A stretch of 36,063 nt of DNA from Clostridia bacterium (GTDB lineage Bacteria > Bacillota > Clostridia > UBA1212 > UBA1255), in the NCBI GenBank assembly GCA_017935905.1, contig JAGBGO010000035.1:1-36063 (forward strand), written 5' to 3'. Under the pieces are notes generated by a model. It had not been told where the DNA came from. It ran no database searches and saw nothing but the letters and a program-made list of their open reading frames with translations. The number at the start of each line of letters is the position of its first letter. Position 1 is the first letter of the stretch. Below are positions 16,941 to 25,012 of the stretch, piece by piece. The position numbers and the translations under genes are program-made.

Positions 16941-17438
16941 ATGGGAAATTCTAACATGTTATCCAGTTACCGCAAGAAGAACGTAGATGCGTATATTATC
17001 GACCTGAATAAGCAGCATCAGGAGGCTTTAAATGCGAAAGACGCCGAGATTGAAGCACTCAACAAGCAGTACATTGAGTTGCAGGGCAAATATGCCGCCT
17101 TGGCTTCCGACGTGATTGAACTCCAGAAGGATAAAGCCCGGGTTGCCAACGCGCTTTTAGAGGCGGAAACCACAGCCGCTGCTATGATCGAGCAGGCAAG
17201 AGGCGACGCGGAAAGAGAGAAGACGGAACTGCTTGCACAGTTGGAACAATTGAGAGAAGAAGTGATCGACCGCAACCGTTTTATTCAGAATATGAAGCAA
17301 GAAACCGTAGCGGCTTGCAACGCACTGAAAGACAAACTGACGGAGGCAGCCGCACTGGCAGAAGGTTCCTTTGCAGATTTGAGCAATCGCTATGCAGCCC
17401 CCGCAGAAGCGAAGCCGGAGGCGACCGATGAAGAATAA
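16941..17438 (+). CDS. DivIVA-like coiled-coil protein
   Basis: A 165-residue protein starting at the ATG at 16941 (MGNSNMLSSYRKKNVDAYII), with GGAG nine bases upstream; a reading from 16902 would start inside the -10 region. The N terminus, with SYRKKNVDAYIIDLNKQ, resembles the DivIVA entry motif. It is followed by near-continuous heptad-type helix rich in Glu, Lys, Ala and Leu (residues 20-145) and an acidic Pro/Ala tail ending EATDEE. There is no membrane helix. It may be a scaffold for envelope growth or division, placed first in the cdaA operon. The function is not established and I do not recognise a named family with certainty. Confidence 0.75.
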   Translation: MGNSNMLSSYRKKNVDAYIIDLNKQHQEALNAKDAEIEALNKQYIELQGKYAALASDVIELQKDKARVANALLEAETTAAAMIEQARGDAEREKTELLAQLEQLREEVIDRNRFIQNMKQETVAACNALKDKLTEAAALAEGSFADLSNRYAAPAEAKPEATDEE

Positions 17439-17541
17439 GAAGAAGACGGCCATTCGGGTCATTTGTTTTATACTGGCTCTGTCGATGGTCATCGGTACCA
17501 TATATATGATGTATGCATATTTAGTACAGGCTTTTGCATAA
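17428..17541 (+). CDS. 37-residue single-pass membrane protein
   Basis: A short gene with a strong GGAGG (17417-17421) six bases before the ATG at 17428, overlapping the end of the coiled-coil gene by 11 bases. The product begins MKNKKKTAIRV, continues with one hydrophobic helix of about 20 residues and ends YLVQAFA; stop TAA 17539-17541. A basic N terminus followed by a helix predicts N-in topology. It lies 29 bases before cdaA. The translational coupling and ribosome site make it a credible gene despite its size. Function unknown; a membrane-embedded partner of CdaA or of the coiled-coil protein is a guess from position only. Confidence 0.72.
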   Translation: MKNKKKTAIRVICFILALSMVIGTIYMMYAYLVQAFA

Positions 17542-17570
17542 TAAACGCAACTTGGTAAGGAGGACGGCGC

Positions 17571-18458
17571 ATGACGGAATTAGCGGCCATTTCCGATTTC
17601 GGTCGGATGATTACGTATATTCGCGAATTTCTGGGAATTAACGGTCTTTGGGACGTTTTTCGCATCATTATTGACGTGGGTATTATCTCCTACGTCTTAT
17701 ACAAATTGATGTTCGTGTTGAAAGACTCCCGTGCGTACCAGGTTATTAAAGGCATCGTTTTAATTTTGGTGCTTTCATTCGTGGCGGAGCAGTTAAGACT
17801 GACCACCGTCTCTTACTTGATCAAAGCATTTATCAGCGTGCTCCCCTTCTTATTATTGCTCCTGTTCCAACCGGAGCTGCGCAGATGGTTAGAGGGACTT
17901 GGGCACAGTAAAGTAACCAACATTTTCTCTTCTTCCTCCTCGTCCGTAGATGCAGACACGATGATTTCCGAAATCGTGCACGCTGCTGTGGCGATGTCTG
18001 AGCAGAAGGTTGGTGCTTTGATCGTCATTGAGCAGAAGACCAGTTTGGGCGAGATCATTCGAACGGGCACGGTGGTAGACGCCAAAGTTTCCGCCCAGTT
18101 GCTTCGTTTGATTTTCGTACCGAACACACCCCTGCATGACGGCGCCGTGATCATACGAAATAACAAAGTGCATGCTGCCGCATGTTATTTGCCCCTTACG
18201 GACAATACCCATTTAGACAAAGATTTAGGTACACGGCATCGAGCCGGTATCGGCGTCACTGAGAATACAGACTGTATCAGTATCATCGTTTCCGAAGAAA
18301 CCGGCAAGATTTCTTTTGCAAGAGCCGGTCAACTGACGCGTCCTGTGTCCGCTGAGAAATTGCGCAAACTTTTGAAGGATGCGCTGACGGAAGATGCCGG
18401 AAAGAAGAACCGACGCACACCGTCCTTCTTCCGAAAGGAGAGAAAGCATGAAAGATAA
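17571..18458 (+). CDS. cdaA: Membrane diadenylate cyclase CdaA
   Basis: Makes cyclic di-AMP from two ATP at the cytoplasmic membrane. The 295-residue product has three N-terminal membrane helices (about residues 28-105). Its DAC domain carries the two catalytic motifs intact: Asp190-Gly191-Ala192 in PLHDGAVII, and Arg222-His223-Arg224 in GTRHRAGIG. AAGGAGG precedes the ATG. The C terminus is basic (KKNRRTPSFFRKERKHER). The next gene, cdaR, starts 11 bases before its stop, so the enzyme and its regulator are co-translated, as in other Firmicutes. c-di-AMP controls potassium and osmolyte balance and thereby cell-wall integrity. Confidence 0.97.
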   Translation: MTELAAISDFGRMITYIREFLGINGLWDVFRIIIDVGIISYVLYKLMFVLKDSRAYQVIKGIVLILVLSFVAEQLRLTTVSYLIKAFISVLPFLLLLLFQPELRRWLEGLGHSKVTNIFSSSSSSVDADTMISEIVHAAVAMSEQKVGALIVIEQKTSLGEIIRTGTVVDAKVSAQLLRLIFVPNTPLHDGAVIIRNNKVHAAACYLPLTDNTHLDKDLGTRHRAGIGVTENTDCISIIVSEETGKISFARAGQLTRPVSAEKLRKLLKDALTEDAGKKNRRTPSFFRKERKHER

Positions 18459-19761
18459 GATTAAATCCTTTATTGACAGTAAGACTTTCTATATTATACT
18501 TTCCATCGTTTTGGCAATTTGTGCGTGGCTTTTGGTGCTCAGTTACACCAATCCGATGAAGTCTCGTACCATGGAAATTCAAATTGACTTTTTGAATAGT
18601 GACGCGCCTGCGAATTTGGATTTGCAAGATCAAACCGTAACGTATCCAAAGATTGCTACCGTTACCGTTTCCGGTCGTCAGGACGTACTGAACAATTTAG
18701 CCGCATCGGAATTGGAAGTTACAGTGGATCTTTCCGAAATTACCAAGGCAGGCACCACCAAGTTAAAGGTATCCAAACCCACCTGCGAGCGCCTTGGCGT
18801 AACCATTAACGACTATTATCCTAAGACGATTGAATTCACCTACGATACTGTCGTTCGAAAGAATTTGGAAGTTCGCATCAAACAGGATAATTCTCTTTTG
18901 AAAGAAGGGTATGCTTTTGCGTCTGTTACGTCTACGCTGAGCAGCATTCCCGTTTCCGGTCTTGCCTCCTTGTTGGATTCATGTTCCCACGTAGAGGTAA
19001 ATTTAGCGGACAGCATCGAACCCGGCACGCTGGATGCCAACAAGACGGCTGCATTCTTAGCACGCTTTATTTCCACCACCGGAGAGGATATTACCCATCG
19101 TTTTAACACAGAACAGATTACGGTGAATATTCAGATCGCAAAGAAAGTGAACTTGACCTACACCCTATCCGGAAAACCCGCCGCAGATTACTACGTAAGC
19201 AAAGAGGGTGTTTCTCCCGCTTACGTGCTGGTGGTGGGCAATTACGACGCATTGAAGAGTCTGGATTCCATTCCGCTGGGCAATTTATCCGTGGAAGGTA
19301 AGACCGGCAATGCCGAACTCTCCGTGGACGTGGCGACGAAATTACAGCCGGGCCTTTCTTTAGTCACCAAGACCACGGCAAAGATTACCGCAGAAATCAA
19401 AGCGCTGCAAACCAAGACTTTTACCGTGAATGCCGAAGATATTAACTGGGCCGGCAAGTCCGATCAATTTAATTACACCCTTACGCCGGAAAGCCTCACG
19501 GTTACGGTAAAGGGGAAAGAGACGGATATCAGCAAATTAACGCTGGCCTCTATGGAGCCCACTTTAGATTTGCAAGACAAAGACGCAACCGGCACTTACA
19601 ATATCGTGTTGAAGTTCCCCGGTTTAGCCAAGAATTTCAAGGATTGTGAATTGGTAGGCGAATACGTATTGACCGTTGAAATTGCCAACAAGGAGGACGA
19701 ACCGGTTTCTCCTTCTCCCCTGCCGACAAATTTAGACGAACCGGAAGGGCAGGATGCGTAA
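18448..19761 (+). CDS. cdaR: YbbR-domain protein CdaR, regulator of CdaA
   Basis: A membrane-anchored protein of 437 residues. It has one N-terminal helix (TFYIILSIVLAICAWLLVLS), then an extracellular part built of about four repeated YbbR beta domains, recognisable by recurring VTVSGRQDVLNNL, IPVSGLASLL and VVGNYDALKSLDSIPLG segments, and a Pro-rich acidic tail. In relatives this protein binds CdaA through its helix and tunes its activity. The ATG at 18448 has AAAGGAG seven bases upstream; the longer frame from 18394 is only overlap with cdaA. It is followed 3 bases later by a hypothetical gene. Confidence 0.92.
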   Translation: MKDKIKSFIDSKTFYIILSIVLAICAWLLVLSYTNPMKSRTMEIQIDFLNSDAPANLDLQDQTVTYPKIATVTVSGRQDVLNNLAASELEVTVDLSEITKAGTTKLKVSKPTCERLGVTINDYYPKTIEFTYDTVVRKNLEVRIKQDNSLLKEGYAFASVTSTLSSIPVSGLASLLDSCSHVEVNLADSIEPGTLDANKTAAFLARFISTTGEDITHRFNTEQITVNIQIAKKVNLTYTLSGKPAADYYVSKEGVSPAYVLVVGNYDALKSLDSIPLGNLSVEGKTGNAELSVDVATKLQPGLSLVTKTTAKITAEIKALQTKTFTVNAEDINWAGKSDQFNYTLTPESLTVTVKGKETDISKLTLASMEPTLDLQDKDATGTYNIVLKFPGLAKNFKDCELVGEYVLTVEIANKEDEPVSPSPLPTNLDEPEGQDA

Positions 19762-19764
19762 ACG

Positions 19765-20295
19765 ATGAAAGAAACCCTGAAGGAAGTACGTTTTTCAAAA
19801 CTTCCCGAAACGCAAGAAGACTTTCAAGCACTGCTGATTGAACAAATTGCCACCCCTTGGGGATGTGCCGCCATGTTTATCGTGGCGCTGAACGTATACG
19901 TGGAGAACCCGGAACTGGGTCGAATTTGTTTAGATATGGTTCGTTTGGAAGAGCCTATGTCCCAAGCGGAGCTGGAGAATGTTTTTCACGTACTGCGCAC
20001 CCAATACCCCTTCGTGGCCCGTTCTTATATCGCAGGGGCAACCTCGGAGAATGGTTACGCAGCGCCGGAAGGCGACTGGGTGATTTATATTAAAATGACC
20101 GACGAGAAAGGCCTTCGCCGGAAATCCAAGACTGTATACGTAGGTTGCAGCGGCACCGGTTCTTACCGGCCCATTACGCTGGCTTCCAAGCCGCCTCGCT
20201 TCGTACGCAAGCGTTTTGGCGTTAAAATGGATTATGAGGAGGATCCGTGGTTTGTTACGGATTATCCTTCCATACTTTTACCCGTTCCACAGTGA
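19765..20295 (+). CDS. Conserved hypothetical protein (DUF6935-like)
   Basis: A cytoplasmic-looking 176-residue protein with no membrane helix or signal peptide. The layout LPETQEDF, TPWGCAAMFIVALNVY, SYIAGATSENGYAAP, SKTVYVGCSGTGSYRPITL and WFVTDYPSILLPVPQ resembles small Clostridial proteins I associate with DUF6935, whose function is not known; that assignment is from memory and should be checked by profile search. It begins 3 bases after the cdaR stop, with GAAGGGCAGGATG as ribosome-site region, and ends 37 bases before the phosphohexomutase gene, so it belongs to the cdaA operon. Confidence 0.75.
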   Translation: MKETLKEVRFSKLPETQEDFQALLIEQIATPWGCAAMFIVALNVYVENPELGRICLDMVRLEEPMSQAELENVFHVLRTQYPFVARSYIAGATSENGYAAPEGDWVIYIKMTDEKGLRRKSKTVYVGCSGTGSYRPITLASKPPRFVRKRFGVKMDYEEDPWFVTDYPSILLPVPQ

Positions 20296-20332
20296 CCAAA
20301 ACTGTGATCATAAATTAAAGGAGGATATAAAC

Positions 20333-21853
20333 ATGCAGGACAAATGGAAGAAACTGCAAAATGGCAGTGACATTCGAGGGGTAGCCCTTGAAGGAATTGA
20401 AGGACAGAACGTGAATTTAACACCGGCGGTAGCCAAGGTAATTGCACAGGCTTTTGCAAAATGGCTCTCCGAGAAGACCGGAAAGGCACCGGCAGATTTG
20501 AAAGTCGCCGTAGGTAACGACTCCCGTTTATCCGGACCTGCCCTTCGGGAGGCTGTAATTGACGGCTTAACCGGTAGCGGTATTCAAGTGATTAACTGCG
20601 GTCTTGCTTCCACGCCGGCTATGTTTATGACCACCGTTTTGGAAGGATATTGCTACGACGGTTCCATTATGCTGACCGCCAGCCACTTGCCTTTCAACCG
20701 GAATGGTTTGAAGTTTTTTACCGTCGACGGCGGCCTTGAGAAGAAAGATATTACCGCAATTCTGGAAATCTGCGATACCTTGGAAGGCTCCGCTCCCGCA
20801 GCCACCAACCCGGGGGCTATTACGGAGTTGGATTTCATTTCCGTATACGCAGCCGACTTGGTTGCCAAGATTCGGGAGAAGACCGGCATGGAGAAACCCT
20901 TAGACGGTTTACATATCGTAGTAGACGCAGGTAACGGTGCCGGCGGCTTCTATGCAGAGAAAGTGCTGGAGCCTTTAGGCGCAGATACCACCGGCAGCCA
21001 GTTCTTGGATCCGGACGGAAGTTTCCCCAATCATATTCCCAATCCCGAAGATAAGGCAGCGATGGAAGCCATTCAGCAGGCAGTTCTAAATCAGAAAGCA
21101 GACTTCGGTATTATTTTTGATACCGACGTAGACCGTGCAGGTGCCGTAGACCGCCACGGTAAAGAAATTAACAGAAACCGCATCATCGCGTTGATTTCTG
21201 CCATCGCCATCGGCGAACATCCCGGCGCTACCATCGTAACAGACTCCATTACGTCCAGCGGCCTGAAGAAGTTTATTGAAGAAGATTTGGGCGGCGTACA
21301 TCACCGTTTCAAGAGAGGTTACAAGAACGTAATCAACGAGGCCATTCGTTTGAACAACGAAGGCATCTACACCCCCGTTGCCATTGAGACTTCCGGTCAC
21401 GGTGCGTTGAAGGAAAATTATTTCTTAGACGACGGTGCTTACTTAATTGCCCGCTTGTTGATTCAAATGGCGCTCCTGCGAAAAGAAGGCCGTCATATCG
21501 ACGAGTTGATTGCAAGCTTAGAAGAACCCGCTGAAGCCAAGGAATTCCGTTTAAACATCGGTTGTGAGGATTTTAAGACCTACGGAAACGACGTTATTGA
21601 GAAGTTGGGCGAATTTGCTAAGACGGTACCCGGCTGGACCATTGAACCTAAGAACTACGAGGGTATTCGTGTTTCTTGCGACAGCGCCAACGGAGACGGT
21701 TGGTTCCTGCTTCGTCTGTCTCTCCACGATCCTTTGCTTCCTTTGAACATTGAATCCAACGCAGAAGGCGGCGTTGCCATTATTGCAACGGCTTTAAAGA
21801 ACTTCCTGAAAGATTTTGATTTGTTGGATTTGAATTCTATGGCTGCATATTGA
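20333..21853 (+). CDS. Phosphohexomutase (phosphoglucomutase/phosphomannomutase superfamily, not GlmM type)
   Basis: A 506-residue alpha-D-phosphohexomutase. The ATG at 20333 follows AAAGGAGG; the frame extends upstream to 20216 without support. It has the phosphoserine loop in LTASHLPFNRNGLKFF, the metal loop DTDVDRAGA, a sugar-binding loop ETSGHGALKENYF where most relatives have E(M)SGH, and a phosphate-binding loop RLSLHDPLLPLNIES instead of SGTEP. These mark a distinct subfamily of about 500 residues, longer than GlmM (about 450). In many Firmicutes the gene after cdaA-cdaR is glmM, so this enzyme occupies the glmM position. Its sugar may be glucose, mannose or glucosamine phosphate. Confidence 0.9.
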   Translation: MQDKWKKLQNGSDIRGVALEGIEGQNVNLTPAVAKVIAQAFAKWLSEKTGKAPADLKVAVGNDSRLSGPALREAVIDGLTGSGIQVINCGLASTPAMFMTTVLEGYCYDGSIMLTASHLPFNRNGLKFFTVDGGLEKKDITAILEICDTLEGSAPAATNPGAITELDFISVYAADLVAKIREKTGMEKPLDGLHIVVDAGNGAGGFYAEKVLEPLGADTTGSQFLDPDGSFPNHIPNPEDKAAMEAIQQAVLNQKADFGIIFDTDVDRAGAVDRHGKEINRNRIIALISAIAIGEHPGATIVTDSITSSGLKKFIEEDLGGVHHRFKRGYKNVINEAIRLNNEGIYTPVAIETSGHGALKENYFLDDGAYLIARLLIQMALLRKEGRHIDELIASLEEPAEAKEFRLNIGCEDFKTYGNDVIEKLGEFAKTVPGWTIEPKNYEGIRVSCDSANGDGWFLLRLSLHDPLLPLNIESNAEGGVAIIATALKNFLKDFDLLDLNSMAAY

Positions 21854-21866
21854 TATGTATGAAATG

Positions 21867-21900
21867 AAGAAGGGTCACAAACTGTGGCCCTTCTTTTTTT
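21867..21900 (+). terminator. Intrinsic terminator of the c-di-AMP operon
   Basis: A 13-base-pair stem (left arm AAGAAGGGTCACA 21867-21879, right arm 21883-21895, one G-U pair) with an AAC loop, running directly into seven T residues (21894-21900). It ends rightward transcription 13 bases after the phosphohexomutase stop. Five bases later lies the stop of the convergent peptidase gene; in that direction the T-tract is poor. Confidence 0.93.
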
Positions 21901-21904
21901 ACCC

Positions 21905-22561
21905 TTACTTCCAATATTCCTTGGGGTCCACTGCATTGCCGCCGGAAATCACCTCGAAATGCAAGTGAAGACCTTGATCTCTTTCGCAGAAAATCTCGCC
22001 GCCCAAGGTGCCCAGCACGTCACCGGCTTTGACAGAAGCCCCTTCTTTCACACCCACGGAGCTCAATCCGCAGTACACCGTAGAAACGTCTCCGGCGTGC
22101 GTCAGAATAACGGTCAAACCGTAGCGAGGATCATCTTTCACGGCGCTGACCGTACCGTTACAAGCAGCCAGTACTTTTGCCCCGTCTGTTCCCGCAATGT
22201 CCAACCCTACGTGGGTACGCCACTCTTTGGTAGTTTTGTTGAACACCAACTTCTTACCAGAATAGTCCACTTGCGTGTCCCCTTCTAAAGGTTTCACCAT
22301 AGAGGTAGGTGCCTGGGCCGGAGTGGGTGTGGCTTCCGGTTCTTTGGTCACCGGGTGGAAAACGTCTTGTGTGGCGTCTCCCGGAGTGGCCTCTGGCGTT
22401 CCCGGATTGGGCACCGGTGTGTTATAAGAGATGACCGGCTGTGTCGGTTCCTCTTCTTGCAGTAAAATGCCAATGCCGGCACCAAATACCACCACAACGC
22501 AGGCAATCAATGCCAGGTAGTAGCCGTTTTTACGGAAAAATCTTTTCATCTTCTCTTTCAT
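21905..22561 (-). CDS. spoIIQ: SpoIIQ-like M23 (LytM) peptidase domain protein
   Basis: A 218-residue membrane-anchored LytM protein. A basic N terminus and one helix (YYLALIACVVVVFGAGIGIL) lead to a Pro/Thr/Glu-rich linker (about residues 43-90) and a C-terminal M23 domain. Both zinc motifs are intact: HVGLD in EWRTHVGLDIAG, and HLH in GLHLHFEV. The EWRTH-x-G-x-DIA signature is typical of Clostridial SpoIIQ, the forespore half of the SpoIIQ-SpoIIIAH channel used in engulfment. A sigma-F type promoter lies 59 bases upstream (separate entry), which strongly supports this role. The ATG at 22561 has AGGAAG upstream; a longer frame reaches 22597. Another M23 wall hydrolase is the alternative. Confidence 0.78.
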   Translation of the reverse strand: MKEKMKRFFRKNGYYLALIACVVVVFGAGIGILLQEEEPTQPVISYNTPVPNPGTPEATPGDATQDVFHPVTKEPEATPTPAQAPTSMVKPLEGDTQVDYSGKKLVFNKTTKEWRTHVGLDIAGTDGAKVLAACNGTVSAVKDDPRYGLTVILTHAGDVSTVYCGLSSVGVKEGASVKAGDVLGTLGGEIFCERDQGLHLHFEVISGGNAVDPKEYWK

Positions 22562-22619
22562 GTATCCATCTTCCTTTCTTGTCAAGCCGAAATCCAAAAC
22601 CGTTTTGGCTTTGTTTTCC

Positions 22620-22649
22620 TATTATTGCCCCTAGTTGGAAGGTTTATAC
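22620..22649 (-). promoter_or_regulatory. Sigma-F type sporulation promoter of the M23 gene
   Basis: On the minus strand GTATA (22645-22649) is followed by exactly 15 bases and GGCAATAATA (22620-22629). This agrees at every defined position with the published Bacillus subtilis sigma-F consensus (GYWTA, 15 bases, GGNRANANTW). The expected transcript starts about 50 bases before the start codon and opens almost at once with a hairpin CCAAAAC/GTTTTGG (22594-22608). Confidence 0.75.
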
Positions 22650-22675
22650 ATACTTTATACATACAAGAAAGATAT

Positions 22676-22705
22676 AAAAATACCGCCACGAAAATCGTGA
22701 CGGTA
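22676..22705 (-). terminator. Intrinsic terminator downstream of prs
   Basis: On the minus strand, arms TACCGTCACG and CGTGGCGGTA (22681-22705, one mismatch) enclose a five-base loop and are followed by TTTTT (22676-22680). It lies about 30 bases after the prs stop and just ahead of the sigma-F promoter, separating prs transcription from the sporulation gene. Confidence 0.88.
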
Positions 22706-22733
22706 TCGGGTTTCATTGTCTGTTGTGGCGGGA

Positions 22734-23894
22734 TTAAATTTCTTCGCCGTTGTTGTGACGCTCCATCAAGTTCATAATGCGCTTTCCGGGGCTCAATAAG
22801 CCGCTGATAGATTCGTCATAGTTCAAAGAATCCACAATCTTGGCAATGTACTTGGACATATCTACTTCTACGAACCAAGGCTTGTCCGCAAGTTCAGGAC
22901 GGCGATACGTAAGGTTGGTAGCAAAGATTTTGTCGATCTTACCTTCTTGATAGAACTTTTCGAACATGTCGGTGCCGTCTGTGAACAAGGCGTAGGTAAC
23001 GGCAGCAAATACGCGGCGTGCTTTGCGACGCTTCAGTTCCGTGGCAATATCCAACAAGGAGTCGCCGGAGGAAAGCATATCGTCAATGATCAATACGTCT
23101 TTGCCCTCTACGTCAGAGCCGATAAATTCATGGGCAACGATGGGGTTTCTGCCGTTTACAATAACACTGTAATCACGGCGCTTTACGAAAATACCCAAAT
23201 CAATGCCGAACAAGGTGGAGTAGTACAAGTTTCTGTGAATACCGCCTTCGTCGGGGCTGATCATCATCATGTGATCCTTGTCCACCTTAATATCGGGAAT
23301 TTCGTGTAAAATGGCTTTCATAAACTGATAGTACGCATGTACGTCCTCGAATCCATTCTGAGGAATTGCATTGGATACGCGGGCATCGTGGGCATCAAAG
23401 GTAATCACGTCAGTTACGCCCAGTCGAACCAATTCCTGAAGGGCTGCTGCGCAGTCTAAAGACTCTCGGCTGGAACGCTTATGCTGACGGCCACCATAAA
23501 GGAAGGGCATAATCACGTTAATACGCTTTGCCTTGCCGCCGATGGCAGAAATAATACGCTTTAAATCGGCGAAATGGTCATCGGGAGACATATGATTGGT
23601 AAGACCCATACAGTTGTATGTAAGGCTGTAATTACCTACGTCTACCAAAATATAAATATCTTTACCGCGAACGGATTCATCAATAATCGCCTTTGCTTCA
23701 CCGTTGCTAAATCGGGGGCATCTGCTCTTGATCAGGAAAGTTTCCGGTTGTTTCTCTCCCGTGATTTCCTCACGAATATTAATCAACCACTTGTCTACTT
23801 TCTCTCCTAAATCATGACAACTCTCTAAAGCAATTAAGCCCAAATTGCCAACTTGGTTTGAATGGTGAGAATAAGGTGCTCTATCAGGACTCAT
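22734..23894 (-). CDS. prs: Ribose-phosphate pyrophosphokinase, long Clostridial form
   Basis: Makes PRPP from ribose-5-phosphate and ATP for nucleotide, histidine and tryptophan synthesis. At 386 residues it is about 70 longer than classical Prs. The extra part is mostly N-terminal (the first about 65 residues, including LGLIALESCHDLGEKVDKWL). Visible motifs are NHMSPDDHFADLKRII, FLYGGRQHKRSSRESLDCA, FDAHDARVSNAIP, ISPDEGGIHRN and the PRPP loop VLIIDDMLSSGDSLLDIA, which differs from the classical DDMIDTAGT. Proteins of this type are common in Clostridia and annotated as PRPP synthetase; kinetic differences are not known to me. The ATG at 23894 has TGGAGG upstream and its own promoter. Confidence 0.88.
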   Translation of the reverse strand: MSPDRAPYSHHSNQVGNLGLIALESCHDLGEKVDKWLINIREEITGEKQPETFLIKSRCPRFSNGEAKAIIDESVRGKDIYILVDVGNYSLTYNCMGLTNHMSPDDHFADLKRIISAIGGKAKRINVIMPFLYGGRQHKRSSRESLDCAAALQELVRLGVTDVITFDAHDARVSNAIPQNGFEDVHAYYQFMKAILHEIPDIKVDKDHMMMISPDEGGIHRNLYYSTLFGIDLGIFVKRRDYSVIVNGRNPIVAHEFIGSDVEGKDVLIIDDMLSSGDSLLDIATELKRRKARRVFAAVTYALFTDGTDMFEKFYQEGKIDKIFATNLTYRRPELADKPWFVEVDMSKYIAKIVDSLNYDESISGLLSPGKRIMNLMERHNNGEEI

Positions 23895-23929
23895 TCTTGC
23901 GGTACCTCCAACGATTTATTTTCAACATT

Positions 23930-23958
23930 ATTGTAACACGGCTTCGTCACAAACGCAA
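23930..23958 (-). promoter_or_regulatory. Vegetative promoter of prs
   Basis: On the minus strand TTGCGT (23953-23958), a 17-base spacer and TACAAT (23930-23935), with an upstream TG giving an extended -10 (TGTTACAAT). The leader to the start codon is about 30 bases. It lies in the 81-base gap after tsaD, where I see no terminator, so read-through from tsaD is also possible. Confidence 0.8.
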
Positions 23959-23975
23959 TGTGTTTTCAAAATATT

Positions 23976-25004
23976 TTACCCGAAAATTGCCGGGATTTGC
24001 TCTAAATTCCAGTTCGCCACGCCGTTCAAATCCAGCCCTCCGCGTCTTCCGGAAAGGCCGGCGTAATGGGCGGCGCACGCGATCATAGCACCGTTGTCCG
24101 TGCAAAGAATGGGGGCCGGTCGGTAAAATGCCAATCCTGCTTCCTCGCAGGCTTTGGACACAGATGCACGAAGTGCAGAGTTGGCCGCAACGCCACCTGC
24201 CAACGCAACTTTCCCAATGCCGGTTTCTTTGGCTGCCAGCAATAAGTTGCGAGTGAGAATTTCCACCACGGCCCGCTGGAAAGAAGCGCACACGTCGGCT
24301 ACAACGATTTCGTTCCCCTTCGCTTTCTCATTGTTCAAATAATTCAGCACCGCCGTCTTGACACCGCTGAAACTGAAATCCAAACTGTCTTGAAATTTTG
24401 TTTCCGGAAAATGAATGGCCTCCGGATTACCATGCTTGGCTTCTCGGTCAATCTTGGGGCCTCCCGGGTAACCAAGACCTAACGCGCGAGAAATTTTGTC
24501 AAAGGCCTCCCCTGCTGCGTCGTCACGGGTGCGTCCTAAGATGCGAAAGACGCCGTAATCTTCGCAAAGCACGATATGGCTGTGACCGCCACTGGCTACC
24601 AAACATACGAAAGGCGGCTCCAAGTCCTTATGTTCGATAAAATTCGCGCTGATATGGCCTTCAATATGGTGTACCGGAATCAAGGGCTTGTCCCACACGT
24701 AGGAGAGCGTCTTAGCGGCCGTCACGCCCACCAAGAGGGCACCAATTAAACCGGGGCCTGCCGTCACGCCGATTTGGTCAATTTCCTCGGCGGTCACGCC
24801 GGCTTCTTTCAAAGCATGGTCTACCACGCTAGTGATGGCCTCTACGTGTTTTCTGGACGCCAACTCCGGCACCACGCCGCCATAGGCTTTATGTAAATCA
24901 ATTTGGGACGCAATCACGTTGGATAAAACCTCCCGTCCGTCTCGTACCACGGAAACAGAAGTTTCGTCGCAACTGGATTCAATTCCCAACGTAAGTATAG
25001 ACAT
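23976..25004 (-). CDS. tsaD: tRNA N6-adenosine threonylcarbamoyltransferase TsaD
   Basis: Catalytic subunit of the t6A37 tRNA modification complex. The 342-residue product has the family start [17 protein letters not shown], the metal-binding pair in [56 protein letters not shown] and [12 protein letters not shown], all intact and of normal length. The weak ribosome site AGGGTGA includes the last codons of uppP, whose stop (25013-25015) is 8 bases upstream, so the two are in one transcript. tsaB and tsaE, its partners, are not in the window. Confidence 0.97.
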   Translation of the reverse strand: MSILTLGIESSCDETSVSVVRDGREVLSNVIASQIDLHKAYGGVVPELASRKHVEAITSVVDHALKEAGVTAEEIDQIGVTAGPGLIGALLVGVTAAKTLSYVWDKPLIPVHHIEGHISANFIEHKDLEPPFVCLVASGGHSHIVLCEDYGVFRILGRTRDDAAGEAFDKISRALGLGYPGGPKIDREAKHGNPEAIHFPETKFQDSLDFSFSGVKTAVLNYLNNEKAKGNEIVVADVCASFQRAVVEILTRNLLLAAKETGIGKVALAGGVAANSALRASVSKACEEAGLAFYRPAPILCTDNGAMIACAAHYAGLSGRRGGLDLNGVANWNLEQIPAIFG

Positions 25005-25012
25005 GAATCAAA

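Noticed and set aside
20216..20332. Upstream extension of the phosphohexomutase frame
   Set aside because: It overlaps the hypothetical gene, and AAAGGAGG lies directly before the ATG at 20333, where family homology begins.
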